Under the pieces are notes generated by a model. It searched no databases, was not told the DNA's origin, and worked only from the letters and a program-made list of their open reading frames with translations. Below, piece after piece: positions 12,340 through 23,101 of a stretch of 64,000 nucleotides of DNA. Source of the stretch: Typhlomys cinereus (lineage: Eukaryota; Chordata; Mammalia; Rodentia; Platacanthomyidae); the NCBI GenBank assembly GCA_023101885.1, contig JALPQD010000102.1, positions 4,462,971-4,526,970 of the forward strand, given 5' to 3'. Within the stretch, counting starts at the first letter, position 1. Each line of letters begins with the position of its first letter. Both the position numbers and the translations under genes were made by a program.

Positions 12340-12985
12340 CTTGACAATAAGCTACCATCTAAACACATTATTATACCCAGAGATGGTAAAACCTCTCAGC
12401 ATTGAACCAAGAAATAGCTCTGAAGATGCATAATGCAGAGAACTACAACTGACTAAAGTAAATGCGACTGTGGACAGCTTAACCCTAATCAGGACATCTA
12501 AACCACTCCCATCTCAAGGCTCAGGGAACCTTGCCAAGAGGGGGCAGAAGGAATACAACAGCAGGAGAATAGAGAGAGATAATGTCAGAAAGTAGCTGCT
12601 GTTCATACCAAAGCACTCGATGCAATGGGGTCTGCTTCCACTAGATATCCGTAATAGCTGGCCTACCAACAGCTTCCCTGCTCCATCACAGTAGGGAATA
12701 TCCCTTGAGGTGCTATCCTGAGAGAGTGCATGAAGCTGATGCTGGACAGGAGAAAGGGAGCCTTTATGCCCTATGGTTTACCCACCAGTGGGTCATTCAT
12801 GCCCTGGAGGGTTCTGAGACACCAGCTAATGCAGGCAACTTAGATGAGATCCAGTGGATCACACATACAGAAGGATGTGGGCAATGAAGTGGAAACCGGC
12901 TAGGAGGAACAGGCAGGAAGTGGTGGGATGGCTGGGATAGGAGTAAGTAGTAGGTGATGAAAATGTATAAATTCATTGTTAATAA
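12340..12985 (+). mobile_element. Diverged L1 3'UTR, another subtype
   Basis: The string order (ccatctcaaggctcagggaac, ccaagagggggcagaagg, gaatagagagagataatgtc, then ggcaggaagtggtgggatgg and an aaaatgtataaattc end) fits a rodent L1 3'UTR. It lacks the long polypurine tract of types A and B, so it is a different, probably older subtype. No target duplication was identified. Confidence 0.6.
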
Positions 12986-12989
12986 TTAT

Positions 12990-13550
12990 CATTAATAATT
13001 ATTAATTTTAATTGTTGATAATACTTTAAATATAATATGAAGAAACAATAAATAAAGCAAATATTCAATCATCATTTATCAACTGTATTTTACAATACTA
13101 TAAATGATTACAACAAACAGTGTGGAATAACTAGCCACATTCACATAAAGCCACCAGAAAAAAATTAATTCATTAATTAAAATAAATAAACAGAAACACA
13201 TGTATTTTCTAAGCTACCCACATCTGGTGCCAGATTCATGAGCTTTCTAATTTTGTTTGTAGAGTGAGTGAATAATATAGATACAAATTATGTATGAGGT
13301 CTAAAATATGAAGATTCAATTTTTTGTCAGCATACAAAGAAGTGACTTTAACCATGACAGACTCATACATACATATCACTATGTTTTGCTTTAATTTGTC
13401 TCACTCACTGTTTTATCTTGTCCTCTCTTTCTGGCTTCCTTCCTCCCCTCCAAGCCTACCTCTAATTCCTGCTCTCCCTCTTTCAATGCTATGCCTCCCC
13501 TTTCATGGTTTCCTTCCTATTATTTCCATGTCCTATGTAATGTTTACTCT
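12990..13550. other. AT-rich intergenic DNA
   Basis: The first part (12970-13200) is very AT-rich with an imperfect attaataattattaat palindrome. Nothing else is supported. Confidence 0.45.
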
Positions 13551-13552
13551 TT

Positions 13553-13935
13553 ACTCTTGCTGTGAGAGAACACCCAAAGTCAAATAATTTAAGGGAGAAA
13601 GAGAGATTTGTTCACCTGTAGGTTTCAGAAGGAAGATACCTGGCGGAGACAGCATGGTTGGCTGGCTGAAGCTGGCAGGTAGGCTAAGTCACAGCAGACC
13701 TCCACATAGCTAGAGCATTCCTGGAGCATCTCTCTTTTCTGTCCTGTGGTTCCTTTTATATGGTCCTCTACTGGAATGTTCCTACGAGATCTACAGAAGT
13801 TCCCATGGGATCTAAGCCTGGTCTTTTATTATCCAGATAATCTTTTCAGGTGATCTCAGCTGATCTTTCCAGCTGTGGTCTCAGCTGATCTTAGTTAATG
13901 CCAGGTGTGTCAAGTTGACACCCAGGATTAACTTT
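13553..13935 (-). mobile_element. MaLR/MLT1-type LTR, minus strand
   Basis: Reversed, it opens with tgtcaacttgacacacctggc and closes with ctttgggtgttctctcacagcaag, the start and end of ERVL-MaLR-type LTRs. A sense copy of related sequence lies at 60965-61312. No internal retroviral sequence accompanies it. Confidence 0.55.
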
Positions 13936-13939
13936 TACA

Positions 13940-16240
13940 TTCTACATGTAGTATGGAGACTTACAGCTGGGTATTTCTATGTCGAGATACATGAGCACTA
14001 TCCAAAATTTTAAGAAAACTAGACTTACTAATTCCTAACAATAATCCTATGGCAAAATATCATTATTAATCAAATTTTGACGGCAAAGATATTGAATCAA
14101 AGAGAGTGGAAATGGCTTCCAGTATGCCATATAGACACATGGGTTCTACTTCCAAAATTCAAACTGGATCAACAATATCAGGGGGAAAATAGGTCTACAC
14201 TGAAAATGTACAGACCATGTTTTCTTGTGATTATAACATTCCATCACAGTAAAATAGTGAGTTGTATATGCAAGTGCATGCCATTCAAGGACTTAAGCAT
14301 CTGTGGTTGTTGGCATAAATTGTGATCCTGAAGCCAATCCCCCAGGGATACCTGGGAATAGCTATGTGTCAAGCATTACAACAACTTCAGATAGTAGCCT
14401 ATTAAACCTTCATAATAACTTCACTTGGTAAAGGAAAATACATCTCAGTAGAGCTGGTACTGAGTCTAGAACAATCATCTCCAGATCCCAGCACCTGTTG
14501 TTGGTGACACTTCTTTATGGTAATAAAATTAACACTGAAAGATGACACTTGCCAAGTAGAACCTCAACAAAAACATAAGCTCCTGAGGAGAGTACAGTGG
14601 TCTTACTGTACATATCCTAAGGATATAAATATTTAAATGAGTATTGAAGTATATTTGCTATCAAGGACTTAGCCATTTTCTACTAGAACTCTTAAATCAT
14701 TCTTAGTTTAAGTAAATCCAATCAATTATTAACTGCTTCTGGTTTGCTTCTCCCTTGCTTGTTTGGGATAGTGAATATTAAATTACAAATGCAAGCACCA
14801 CATAAATTAAGCTATGTGTCTACTTCCTATTTCATTATTTAATGATAATTATAGATATCCAGACACATGTTTACCTCAATAGTTATGATCATTGAAAGGG
14901 AAGAATTTCCTTTATGTTCTTCCTCATTTGTTACTCTCCTGTCTAGCATTTATTGAACATACAAATATGCATCCAAAGAACAACTAGGCTACTTACCTTG
15001 ATAGTCTGCTCCTTAACTTGAGCTATATTATTTGTTAACGTGATAATGGTCATAGTAGTCATTTACTAAAGAATTCTGGTTCTCCATGAGGAATTTAGCA
15101 TAAAGACACCAACAATAATAACTCATGTTCAAATGCTCTGTCAACTCAACTTGGAAATGAAGGTTGGTCAAAGCAACTCTTTTCACCATCCTGAGTAGAG
15201 ATACAGACAATAGACACAGAACACTCCATGCATGACCTTTGACTTTCATGTCGAAGGTCATGGGCTTCAAAACAAGAGACAAGACCCCTACGGTCATGGG
15301 AATCACAAGGGACCATTTCAAGATCTAGCTTTGTTTTATAAACTTGCATGGCTTAAACTGTGATCTGAGGTATGAACAGAAGACACATAATTCATTATCA
15401 ACAGGCAAAGATTTCAAAATATTAAAATAAAGGCAGTGAAAATACCCACTTTTCTATGTAATGTGGTATTCTAAGTGAGGCATATTCTGTGAGAGGTTTC
15501 CACTGCTTGAATCCAATTGAATAAAAATAAAGACCCAAATACATAACATCTCTACTAATATTTCTTGTTCTTTCTAAAGGAATATTTTGAAGTCAACCCA
15601 TCATGATTTCTTTTTCTTTCTCTTTTAGAAATACTCTAGAATTAATTATAATATATACCTTCCAACTTTTTAATAATATGAGATTACAGCATAAAAATGT
15701 AACAAAATCATCCATGCAATTCAGTAACACGCCCAAGACAAAGACTATATGCAATGTGATCTGTATAGTACCTATGCCAAATTAGCTGGGTTTATTCATT
15801 CATTACAGATTGTTAATGTATTATAAAGACTTCTGGAAGGTTACCTTCTGCATTGATAACAGGAAAGATAACATGAGTGAGAAATGCTCTTATGCAAAAA
15901 AAAAAATCTGCCTCTTCTTTAATATAATGGTTGAATCTTATGTGATGCAAAACAAATGAAAGAGTTAAATCTCCTGGAGAAAAAAAGAAGAATCAGACAC
16001 AAAGTAAAATCCAAGCAGGACTAGGAATAGCTAAGCAGCATGTGACCTCTCCAGTATATTCAGTCTCTACCATTTAGTGGATATGCCATCTCTATTTAGG
16101 GGGAGGAGACAAGTAGTCAATACGAAGAAAAATTATCAATCTACTAACAACTTTAATACAACCTTGAAAAAAATTCTGTCCCAAAATCAGGATCTTGACT
16201 CACTATAATACTTAAATTACTAACTCCTAAGCAAAACAAA
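13940..16240. other. Intergenic DNA
   Basis: No gene is supported. The only structured site noted is the inverted repeat at 15231-15262. Confidence 0.45.
15231..15262. promoter_or_regulatory. Inverted nuclear-receptor-like half-sites
   Basis: A perfect 9-bp inverted repeat, catgacctt and aaggtcatg, is separated by 14 bp. The left arm continues as tgacctttgactt, close to a DR1-type PPAR/HNF4 element. A third ggtcatggg lies at 15293. Function is inferred from the motif only. Confidence 0.25.
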
Positions 16241-16249
16241 AATCCTGCC

Positions 16250-16790
16250 CTGAGGCAATTAGCAGCATGCTTCTTTATTTGAAGTCTTGCAGGCTGTTCA
16301 AGGGAGACCCTGATTGTTGGCCAAAGGGAAACAACACACCAAAAAGCTCAATGCAGGCCAAACAAAATGGAGCCTCCCAGTATGAGAATATTAAATTATT
16401 ATGGCTGCTATAGGGGCACAATTGTTAGTGGCCCCCTCCCACTGATGGCCCTGTTCTTGTCTTCCCTGCAGTGAGTGTTCGTTGTCATACCTAATATTAA
16501 AATGCTTTGATAATAATAAGACTGTCAAGAGAATAGCAGGAAACTTTCAGTGGAAACTCACTTTTCAAAAGCCAGCTGTGATCAACCGTGATTGATCTTT
16601 CCAAGAAAAGGTCTTCAAAAAGTGACAATGTTCCTATGTAAAAATTAGAACAAGACTCCTGCTGTATGAAAATATACAAGTACAGGGTTTAAGTTTGGAG
16701 ATGCAAATGCATTTTGGATACTCAATGCTGTAAACAACCAAAAGGAGAGTACTAAAAAACAGAAATTCAGAGGAAATTGGCTGCATAAAG
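16250..16790. other. Unclassified, possible LTR remnant
   Basis: Around 16250-16480 a minus-strand aataaagaagc signal and a CCCTC-rich stretch suggest an old LTR, but the ends and other LTR signals are missing. The rest shows nothing. Confidence 0.2.
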
Positions 16791-16799
16791 AAAGTAAAG

Positions 16800-17340
16800 T
16801 GAGAATCTACATCTAACAGTCTGTTTGGGTGGGTATATTTTCCTCCCCTCAAAAGGCTTTAAGTGGATGCATAAGTGGGGTCTTAAATCAGAGAAGGATC
16901 GCCCATGTGGGCATTATTGATGGTACCTTGTTAGAAGCAACAGTTTGACCTTCTTTATTTCCTTTCATTTTGGATGACATTCTCAATAGACCCAGTGAGG
17001 TGGCATGTAATATGTTTTTTAGGAATAACACCAGTATTGTTTCAGTGTTCAATATCTGTACTTCTTTGGGTTGATTCAGAAAACTTTGCCCTTTTGTCCC
17101 AAACAAATAATGGTGTTGGGGAAACTCCACCCTTTGGCTTTCTTTTCAGAGTCAATGCTGTTGGCTGTGCAGCCATGTTAGCTGAAAAGTGGCAAAGGAC
17201 TGGGGTGGGGGAGTAGCAGCTGAAGTCTAAAGCTCTGCAGGTGGCTGCTGATAAACAGGGCATTGTGACTGGCTGCCAGGAGTCCCCTCTGCAGTGCTCT
17301 GAATGCAGGTCAGCTCTAAATTATAACTGCTACCCAAACA
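16800..17340. promoter_or_regulatory. Repeat-poor stretch, weak enhancer candidate
   Basis: This block lacks recognisable repeats and is more balanced in base composition than its surroundings. It contains an E-box caggtg near 17238 and TAAT-type cores. The evidence is weak. Confidence 0.15.
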
Positions 17341-17344
17341 GATA

Positions 17345-18008
17345 GTTTGCTTGTCTTTTTGGATTACAAAGGAATAACATTTTATTCACCTTCCATACAG
17401 AGTCATAATTCTATGTTGGTATCATTTAAATGCAATCACTTATTTAAAGAGAATTAGATGATTTTCAAAATATACACTGTATGAAAATATATAAATATAC
17501 ATATGTGAGAAGAAGTACTGGTGAAAACAGAATTGTTTCTTTCATTCTGTCATCATCAGCAACTTGCAGAGACTCCTTTTTGATTCATCTCTGGACCTCT
17601 TTTGCACAGTTGGTCTTTGTCCCCTAGAATTTTTTTTATTCTTCATGAAATAAACTAATGATTACCTATAGCTTTTAAGCAATATCTGTTTCACACATTA
17701 ACTCAAGTTCTAAATATGCTTAAATTTCTCAAGGTCAAATTCCATATATTTCACTGATTTTTGCCTATCCCCAAAGCAAGCCTTATTCTACTTGTTGTGA
17801 ATGCTTAGAATAGGTGACAGCTGCCATAAAAGAAGAAAAAGATCTAGGAAGGATACAGAACAATTTCTTGACAGTGGCCAGTCTCATAATGGCTGAGTTA
17901 GAAGAGGGAAGCTACGTGATATAATTCTGACATGCTTGATTTTTAACGATAATATATTCTTTTATGATAAGAGCATAACAAATAAAATAACTCAAATTTT
18001 AAAAAGTG
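17345..18008. other. Intergenic AT-rich DNA
   Basis: No gene or assignable repeat is seen. Confidence 0.45.
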
Positions 18009-18010
18009 AG

Positions 18011-18535
18011 TTGGGTTTTAAGATGGCTTATTGGAGATTATAGGGAAGACAGCCAATAAACCTATAGGTAGGAAGACAGTACATCAAACTGCTCTGTAGA
18101 TAACCGTTATTATACCCAGAGGATGGGAACTCAAAGTCTTTGTGTCTAAAGCTGAATGAGTGAAGGGAAATATACATATTGGTGGGGTGGCCTGAAGAGA
18201 CATAACTTGATATACCATGGAGGCCCACAGGAACCCTGAGTTCCATAGAATCATACAGGCAGAACGGTGAGAGGGAATAGAAGAAAATGGTAAAAGGAAG
18301 GGAGGGAATAGGAGGGAAAAGGAGGAAGGGAAGCTGGGATGAATACTCAGTATGTTGGTAAAAGAAAAAAAAAATGAAAGAAAAGATGGCTTATTGAGTA
18401 AAGGTGTTTGCAACTGAATATGATAACCTGAGTTTGATCCCTACAGCTCACATGGTGGAAGGAATTCCCACAAGTTTCATCAGACTTCCACAAGTGCACC
18501 ATGGAGCACACACACACTCACGCAATATAAATAAA
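18011..18535 (+). repeat. B2/B3-like SINE split by an L1 insertion
   Basis: The SINE head (agatggcttattg) lies at 18021-18033. The body resumes at 18383: agatggcttattgagtaaag, then cctgagtttgatccctac (B-box), cacatggtggaagg, and a CA-rich tail ending in ataaataaatc near 18535. This is the B3-type layout of myomorph rodents. The L1 end at 18036-18382 interrupts it and duplicated the head at its target. Confidence 0.65.
18036..18382 (+). mobile_element. 5'-truncated L1 3'UTR insertion, type B
   Basis: It shares with the 23991 and 58058 copies the order gtctaaagctgaatgagtga, agggaaat, ggggtggcctga, aacttgatataccatggagg, a polypurine tract, tactcagtatgttggtaaa and an A tail. The target duplication aagatggcttattg is at 18020-18033 and 18383-18396, inside the SINE head. 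Confidence 0.8.
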
Positions 18536-18837
18536 TCAGGAAAGAAGAAAGAAAGCAATGAAGGAAGGAGGACAGATGACAGAAGAAAGAGGCATGTTGT
18601 TGATATTCACCTTGAATGATCAAATCCAAATATATTTCTATCTCATTAATGACTAACGAATAGTGAAGAAATGGGATAGAAAGTGAGACAGACATAAAAT
18701 TTAAAAGAAGTTATAGATGCTCTATGAAAGAAATGAAAAATACATAACTTTAATACCTTGACTTAATCTATGTAAGCAGAAAAAAGAAAATGTGTTTTCT
18801 TAAAATAAAATGCAACATCTCATAATTTATCTACTAA

Positions 18838-18905
18838 TAGCTTTTATTCATTCGTTCAACAAAGTATATTGAACATCCACTATATGCCAGGTATTGTTTA
18901 TATAG
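18838..18905 (-). repeat. L2-like ancient repeat
   Basis: The order attcattcgttcaacaaag, tattgaacatccactatatg, ccaggtattgtt matches the widespread antisense 3' end of L2/MIR-type repeats. It is short and diverged. Confidence 0.5.
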
Positions 18906-19011
18906 CAGTTATATAGCAGTGTTTATATAGTCAGAAGTTGAATTATACTTAGTTGAGAGGAATAGAAGCCAAACACTAAAAAATTTTTTAAACATTTTTT
19001 ATTATCTCGGC

Positions 19012-19338
19012 TCATACAAGCTTAACAGGTACACTGGTTCCCTCCCTCCCCCCAACCCCTCTGCTCCCCCTCCCCTCACTCCTCCCTCCCCATCCCCCAG
19101 TGCCTCCCGCCCCAATACCCAGAGAGTCCTTTCTTGTGCATTCTTGACTCTCCTCTGGGCCCTCCTCTCCAATGACGTACAAAGACCCAGTGGCATTTCC
19201 CTGAACCCTTTCCCGTGTTCCCCTTAAGCATAGGAACACTACTGTGGCTGTCAATCCCTTGCCTCCAAGGATCTTGGTGCCTTTAGCAGATGCTAGACTT
19301 TGTGAGGTCAATAGTGTGTTGGACATTACGCAGGGCAT
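19012..19338 (-). other. Sense-strand 108-codon frame in L1 3'UTR
   Basis: The frame lies in the L1 sense direction after ORF2. Its first 70 or so residues (including TLLTSQSLASAKGTKILGGK) recur in the L1 copy at 35991-36227. The C-terminal part is Gly/Arg-rich because it reads through the polypurine tract. No domain is recognisable. It is most likely non-coding. Confidence 0.2.
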
Positions 19339-19480
19339 GCAAAGTCCAATTATGATTGCTTCGGCCCTAACTTATGTGGAGTATCTTGCATATCATTGCT
19401 CCTCCCATCCTTGTGCTCTTACACTCTTACCGCCCTCTCTTCCACAAATTTCCCTGAGCTTCAGGATGGGGAGAGATTAG
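19244..19480 (+). other. Antisense 78-codon open frame in L1 3'UTR (copy 1)
   Basis: The frame starts MAVNPLPPRILVPL and ends SFRMGRD, antisense to the L1. Copies in two other L1 insertions (35849-36085 and 40265-40501) have the same start, stop and length. Against the 35.8-kb copy I count 8 differences in 78 residues. It has no signal peptide, membrane segment or known domain. The simplest explanation is recent common descent of the L1 copies. Confidence 0.3.
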
Positions 19481-20013
19481 GCTGGCCTAGTTCTAGGTGG
19501 TTGATATACAGTCTCTGAAGTTCTGGATTATGGTTTGTTGATTTTCTTTTGCGGTTTTGCTGCTCCTGCAATGCCCTTCACTCCATCCCGATGGGTATTG
19601 GATGTCACCCCCTAGCCAGAGATAAAAAGCTGTTAAACTAGAGTCTCATTATAAGAGTATATTCAAAGGTAGATATAATAAAAGTAGGAAACCACAGTGA
19701 GGGAGGGGCCAATCACCCATTTGCAAAATGGTTACTTATTATCTGCCAGACTATATGCCCTCCCCTTCTGGTGAGATCACACCCCTGCAGTTGTAAATGA
19801 TCAGGAACGAAAAGTCTGTGAACTTAACCAGATGTCTCATTGCTTACTTGCAGTCCTTGATGGAGGCCTATTTTCTCTGCTGTAACATGGTCCCCTCTCT
19901 CCATGTTTCTGGGGTGGCCCTCCTACCCCATCCCTCCTGTTCATACTCCTTGCAATTACTGTATTACAGAGATTATCGTCGAGTGTCTCTAGGTGGGCTG
20001 GGTGCGTTTGGTC

Positions 20014-21093
20014 CTAGTAGCCACCTATTAGGGAGTACATACAGCGCTTAGTTTTCTGGGTCTGGGATACTTCACTTAATATAATTGTTTCTAATGACAT
20101 CCATTACCTGGCAAATTCCAGTAATTCATCATTTTTGATGGCTGAGTAGTACTCCATTGTATAGATGTACCACTTTTCCTTATCCACTCGTCAACTGTTG
20201 GACATTTGGGTTGATTCCATGACTTTGCTATTGTAAACAGTGCTGCTATGAACATGGTCTCACTTGTACTATCGAGGTGAACCTCTGCTGCATGGGGGGT
20301 TATTCCCAAAAGTGGAATCGCAGGGTCACATGGCATTTCAATCTTTACTTTCTTTAAGAATCTAAGACAGCTCGCCAGAGTGGCTGTATGAGCCTGCACT
20401 CCCACCAGCAATGTAGGAGAGCTCCCCTCTCTCCACATCCTCTCCAGCATTTGGTGTTGTTCATATTGTGGATTTTTGCCATCCTGACCGGGGTGAGATG
20501 ATATCTCAGGGAAGTTTTGATTTGCATTTCCCTGATGGCTAAGGAAGTGGAGCACTTTTTAAGATATTTGTTAGACATTTTAATTTCATCCCTAGTAAAG
20601 TTTCTTTTAAGTTCCAGGGCCCATTTTTTAATTGGGCCATTGGTTTCCTTGGTGTTTAGTTTTCTATCAGATGAGTGGTTAGTGAAGATTTTCTCCCATT
20701 CTGTGGGTTGCCTTTGAGCTCGTGTTACAATCTCTTTATCTGAGCAGAAGCTCTTTAATTTCACAAGATCCCAAATGTTGAGAGTTAGTAGCAGTGACTG
20801 TGCTATTGGATGTCTGTTGAGGAACTGTTGGCCTAGCCCAATCAGCTCAAGGGAATTCCCTACCCTTTCAACTATGGTTTTTATAAATCAAGGAGTTTTT
20901 GGGATCACTCAGATATAAGATCATGTCATCTGCAAATAGGGATAACTTGACTTCTTCCTTGCCGATTTGAATCCCTTTTATGCCCCTTTCTTGTCTTATG
21001 GCTTCAGCTAAGACTTCAAGTACAATATTGAATAGAAGTGGTGAGAGTGGACAGTCTTGTCTAGTTCCTGATCGAAGTGCAAATGCTTCCAGT
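20014..21093 (-). pseudogene. L1 ORF2 remnant (reverse transcriptase and C-terminus)
   Basis: The minus strand encodes the distal part of L1 ORF2p, the LINE-1 endonuclease/reverse transcriptase. The 5' portion includes [20 protein letters not shown] and the catalytic FADD box (codons at 20936-20925). After DPKNSL, near 20890-20870, the sequence jumps to the C-terminal region ([77 protein letters not shown]), so several hundred bases between palm and C-terminus are missing. Frameshifts near 20370 and 20130 split the remainder across frames. The original stop reads as YSLIGGY then TAG at 20016-20014. The 5' truncation at 21093 abuts the target duplication. It cannot make a working protein. Confidence 0.9.
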
Positions 21094-21439
21094 CAAACAC
21101 TAAAATTTTAATAAAGTGTAGTGATAAGCACCTTACCAGAACTGGAAATGGTAGGTCCTGTGGGTAAGAGAGATGGCCACAGGAAGCAGATGTTATTTCC
21201 AGGTCTTGACTATGCCAGAGCCCGCTCTGAATCCTATCTCAGGCCCACTGGCAGGAGGATGAAGAGGTTAGATTAGCACTCAGAATAATTCAGATGACAG
21301 ACACGCAGGCAAGAGTCCTAGTCAGCTCCCACTGTGGGAACCCAAGTCTTCTCATTCTTGCCCTGGAGCCTCACAACCTTTCTCTTTCCAGTTAGGAAAT
21401 AACAGCACTTCTAGAAAAACCAAAAGCTCTTCTTAGAAG

Positions 21440-21576
21440 AACACAACTCACAGACGTGTATATCTATTGTAAAGTGGATATAGTCAACCCTCTCAGATCG
21501 ACTAGAGCTGGAAGAAAAATAGCACAGGTAGCATTCTTTCTTTTCTTTCATTTTCTTTGTACTTCTATTGTTGTGG
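21440..21576. repeat. Duplicated segment, copy A
   Basis: A stretch including gtggatatagtcaaccctct, cagatcgactagagctgg and aatagcacaggtagcattct is repeated at 23102-23321 with few changes in the roughly 100-bp core. Both copies end in tgtacttctattgttg. Confidence 0.85.
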
Positions 21577-21630
21577 GGGTTTTTCGTGATTTCATTTTAT
21601 CTGTACTTGAGATTACCTTTAACAAATAAG

Positions 21631-21660
21631 TTTTAAGGGGGATCTGGTACCCCCTTAAAA
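21631..21660. repeat. Perfect 11-bp inverted repeat
   Basis: The arms ttttaaggggg (21631-21641) and cccccttaaaa (21650-21660) flank an 8-base loop. It could form a short hairpin. No transposon end is evident around it. Confidence 0.7.
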
Positions 21661-21861
21661 AGTCTTACTTGCTATGTAATCCTAGGATGGGCTCAGATGT
21701 CAAGCTAGCAGAGACACACAATGGAGAACACAGTGGTACACTCAGCAGGCGGCATAAACAACAAGGAAAGCTGGCTCACGGCGCATAGGAACTACAGGAT
21801 CGCTGGTAGTGCAGGAACAGTCTTTTCTCTGCTTGTCAAATATCCCTTCTGGGTTACCAAA

Positions 21862-22444
21862 TGTTACAGGGTCCCTGTTCCGATGCCAAACGTTGCTGAA
21901 ACGACTGTCCCATGTTGCAGGGTTCTTGTGTTCCGAGTTGAAGATTGAAACCAGAACACGTGTAGAGGATTGAGGTAGAATTTATTAGAGGAGAGAAAGG
22001 CTGGAACTCATGGACTCTAGACTCCAGACATGGAGTGCCATGAGGGGCAAACACCCCAGAGAACTTATGGAATCCATGAGAAGCAAGGAGTTGAAAAGAA
22101 CTCATGGCATTCTACCATGAGGGGCAGCCAAAGATGGCTGCCAGGGTCAGGCATATTTATACACTTAGATAAACCAGGGAAAATGGCTTTTCCCCATTGG
22201 TGAGTTCACACTGGGGCCCAACCCAGTTGCTCTAGGGCCTATTTGGGCTAGAGATCAAGTTGTTTGTTGGTTATGGAGGGCTCATCTCCACAATCTTTTC
22301 ATAGGGAAGTGCCATCTTATCTCTGGGAGGATTGGAGTCAGTTCCTCAGCGGGCAGTTCCTTCAGCTTGATCTCAGCAGTGGGGGATGACCTTATGGGGA
22401 ATTTCAAAGACTTTTAAAGACCTTTAGAGACCCATCCCGGCACA
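21862..22444 (-). mobile_element. ERV LTR, minus strand
   Basis: Read on the minus strand it runs from TGTGCCGGG (22444) to CCTGTAACA (21862), with inverted TGT/ACA ends and a length of about 583 bp. A TATA box gtataaatatgc lies at 22162-22151 and a polyadenylation signal AATAAA at 21986-21981, about 170 bp downstream, a normal LTR layout. No matching target duplication is seen at the two ends, so one flank may be internal ERV sequence or may be deleted. No gag, pol or env reading frame was recognised. Confidence 0.7.
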
Positions 22445-22449
22445 GCTAT

Positions 22450-23100
22450 TCTAATCATGCCTTATCAGGAGCTGGGAATTAGTAGACAACTGATGTCAAT
22501 TTTTACCCTTTTTATTTAGGATATTTAGGTTTTCTTAGCATTATTCTAGAGTTTGGAGTCTCCCAATAAATATTTCAAAATAATACTTTGTTTATATATT
22601 AATATTGGATATTACTACCCAGTCCTGGTTTTTAGCTTGTGCTTATTAAAATTCTCCAGGGGGAAATGAATTACATGTCTGTGTACTCAAAGCAGATCAA
22701 TCTCTGCAGTTACACTGGCAAGAAAGACATGGAGGAAGATGACAGCAGAGGCAAGAAAGACTACGGTATAGAGGGCCTAGGTGCCATTTAATCATCAAGG
22801 ATTTTTGTCAACTGTTTGCATTTTGCTAAGAAGAGATGTGATTAGATTCCTTTATGTGGAAAGCAATGTGATCTTAGCTCCATTTTAGAAAATTTGTTCT
22901 CAAACATAAGAGAAATGCAAAAATAGAGATCTAGGACAGGGATTTAAATTTGAGAAACTGCACATTTAAAAAGTGTTTAAAGTCCTGGGAGTGTATAAGG
23001 CTGCCTAGAGAAAAGATATGCCTAGTGGAAGACTAAGGACAGAACATGTCTTGTTTAAAGGCCTATGAGAAGAGACAGTTGGATTTCTCTGGTGACAGTA
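22450..23100. other. Intergenic DNA between LTR and duplication
   Basis: No gene or assignable repeat. It separates the LTR from copy B of the duplicated segment. Confidence 0.4.
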
Positions 23101-23101
23101 A

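Larger units (their letters stand above)
18982..20013 (-). mobile_element. L1 3'UTR, longest type A copy
   Basis: This is the 3'UTR of the same L1 insertion that carries ORF2 remains at 20014-21093. It runs about 1.03 kb from the ORF2 stop to a short T-rich tail on the plus strand. A G-rich polypurine tract (C-rich on plus, 19040-19115) lies just before the end. The insertion is flanked by a 12-bp duplication, caaacactaaaa, at 18970-18981 and 21094-21105. It contains the conserved antisense frame at 19244-19480 and the overlapping sense frame at 19012-19338. Confidence 0.85.

Noticed and set aside
20091..20764. Long open frames of 154 and 136 codons as possible host gene
   Set aside because: They are fragments of L1 ORF2 with frameshifts and an internal deletion.
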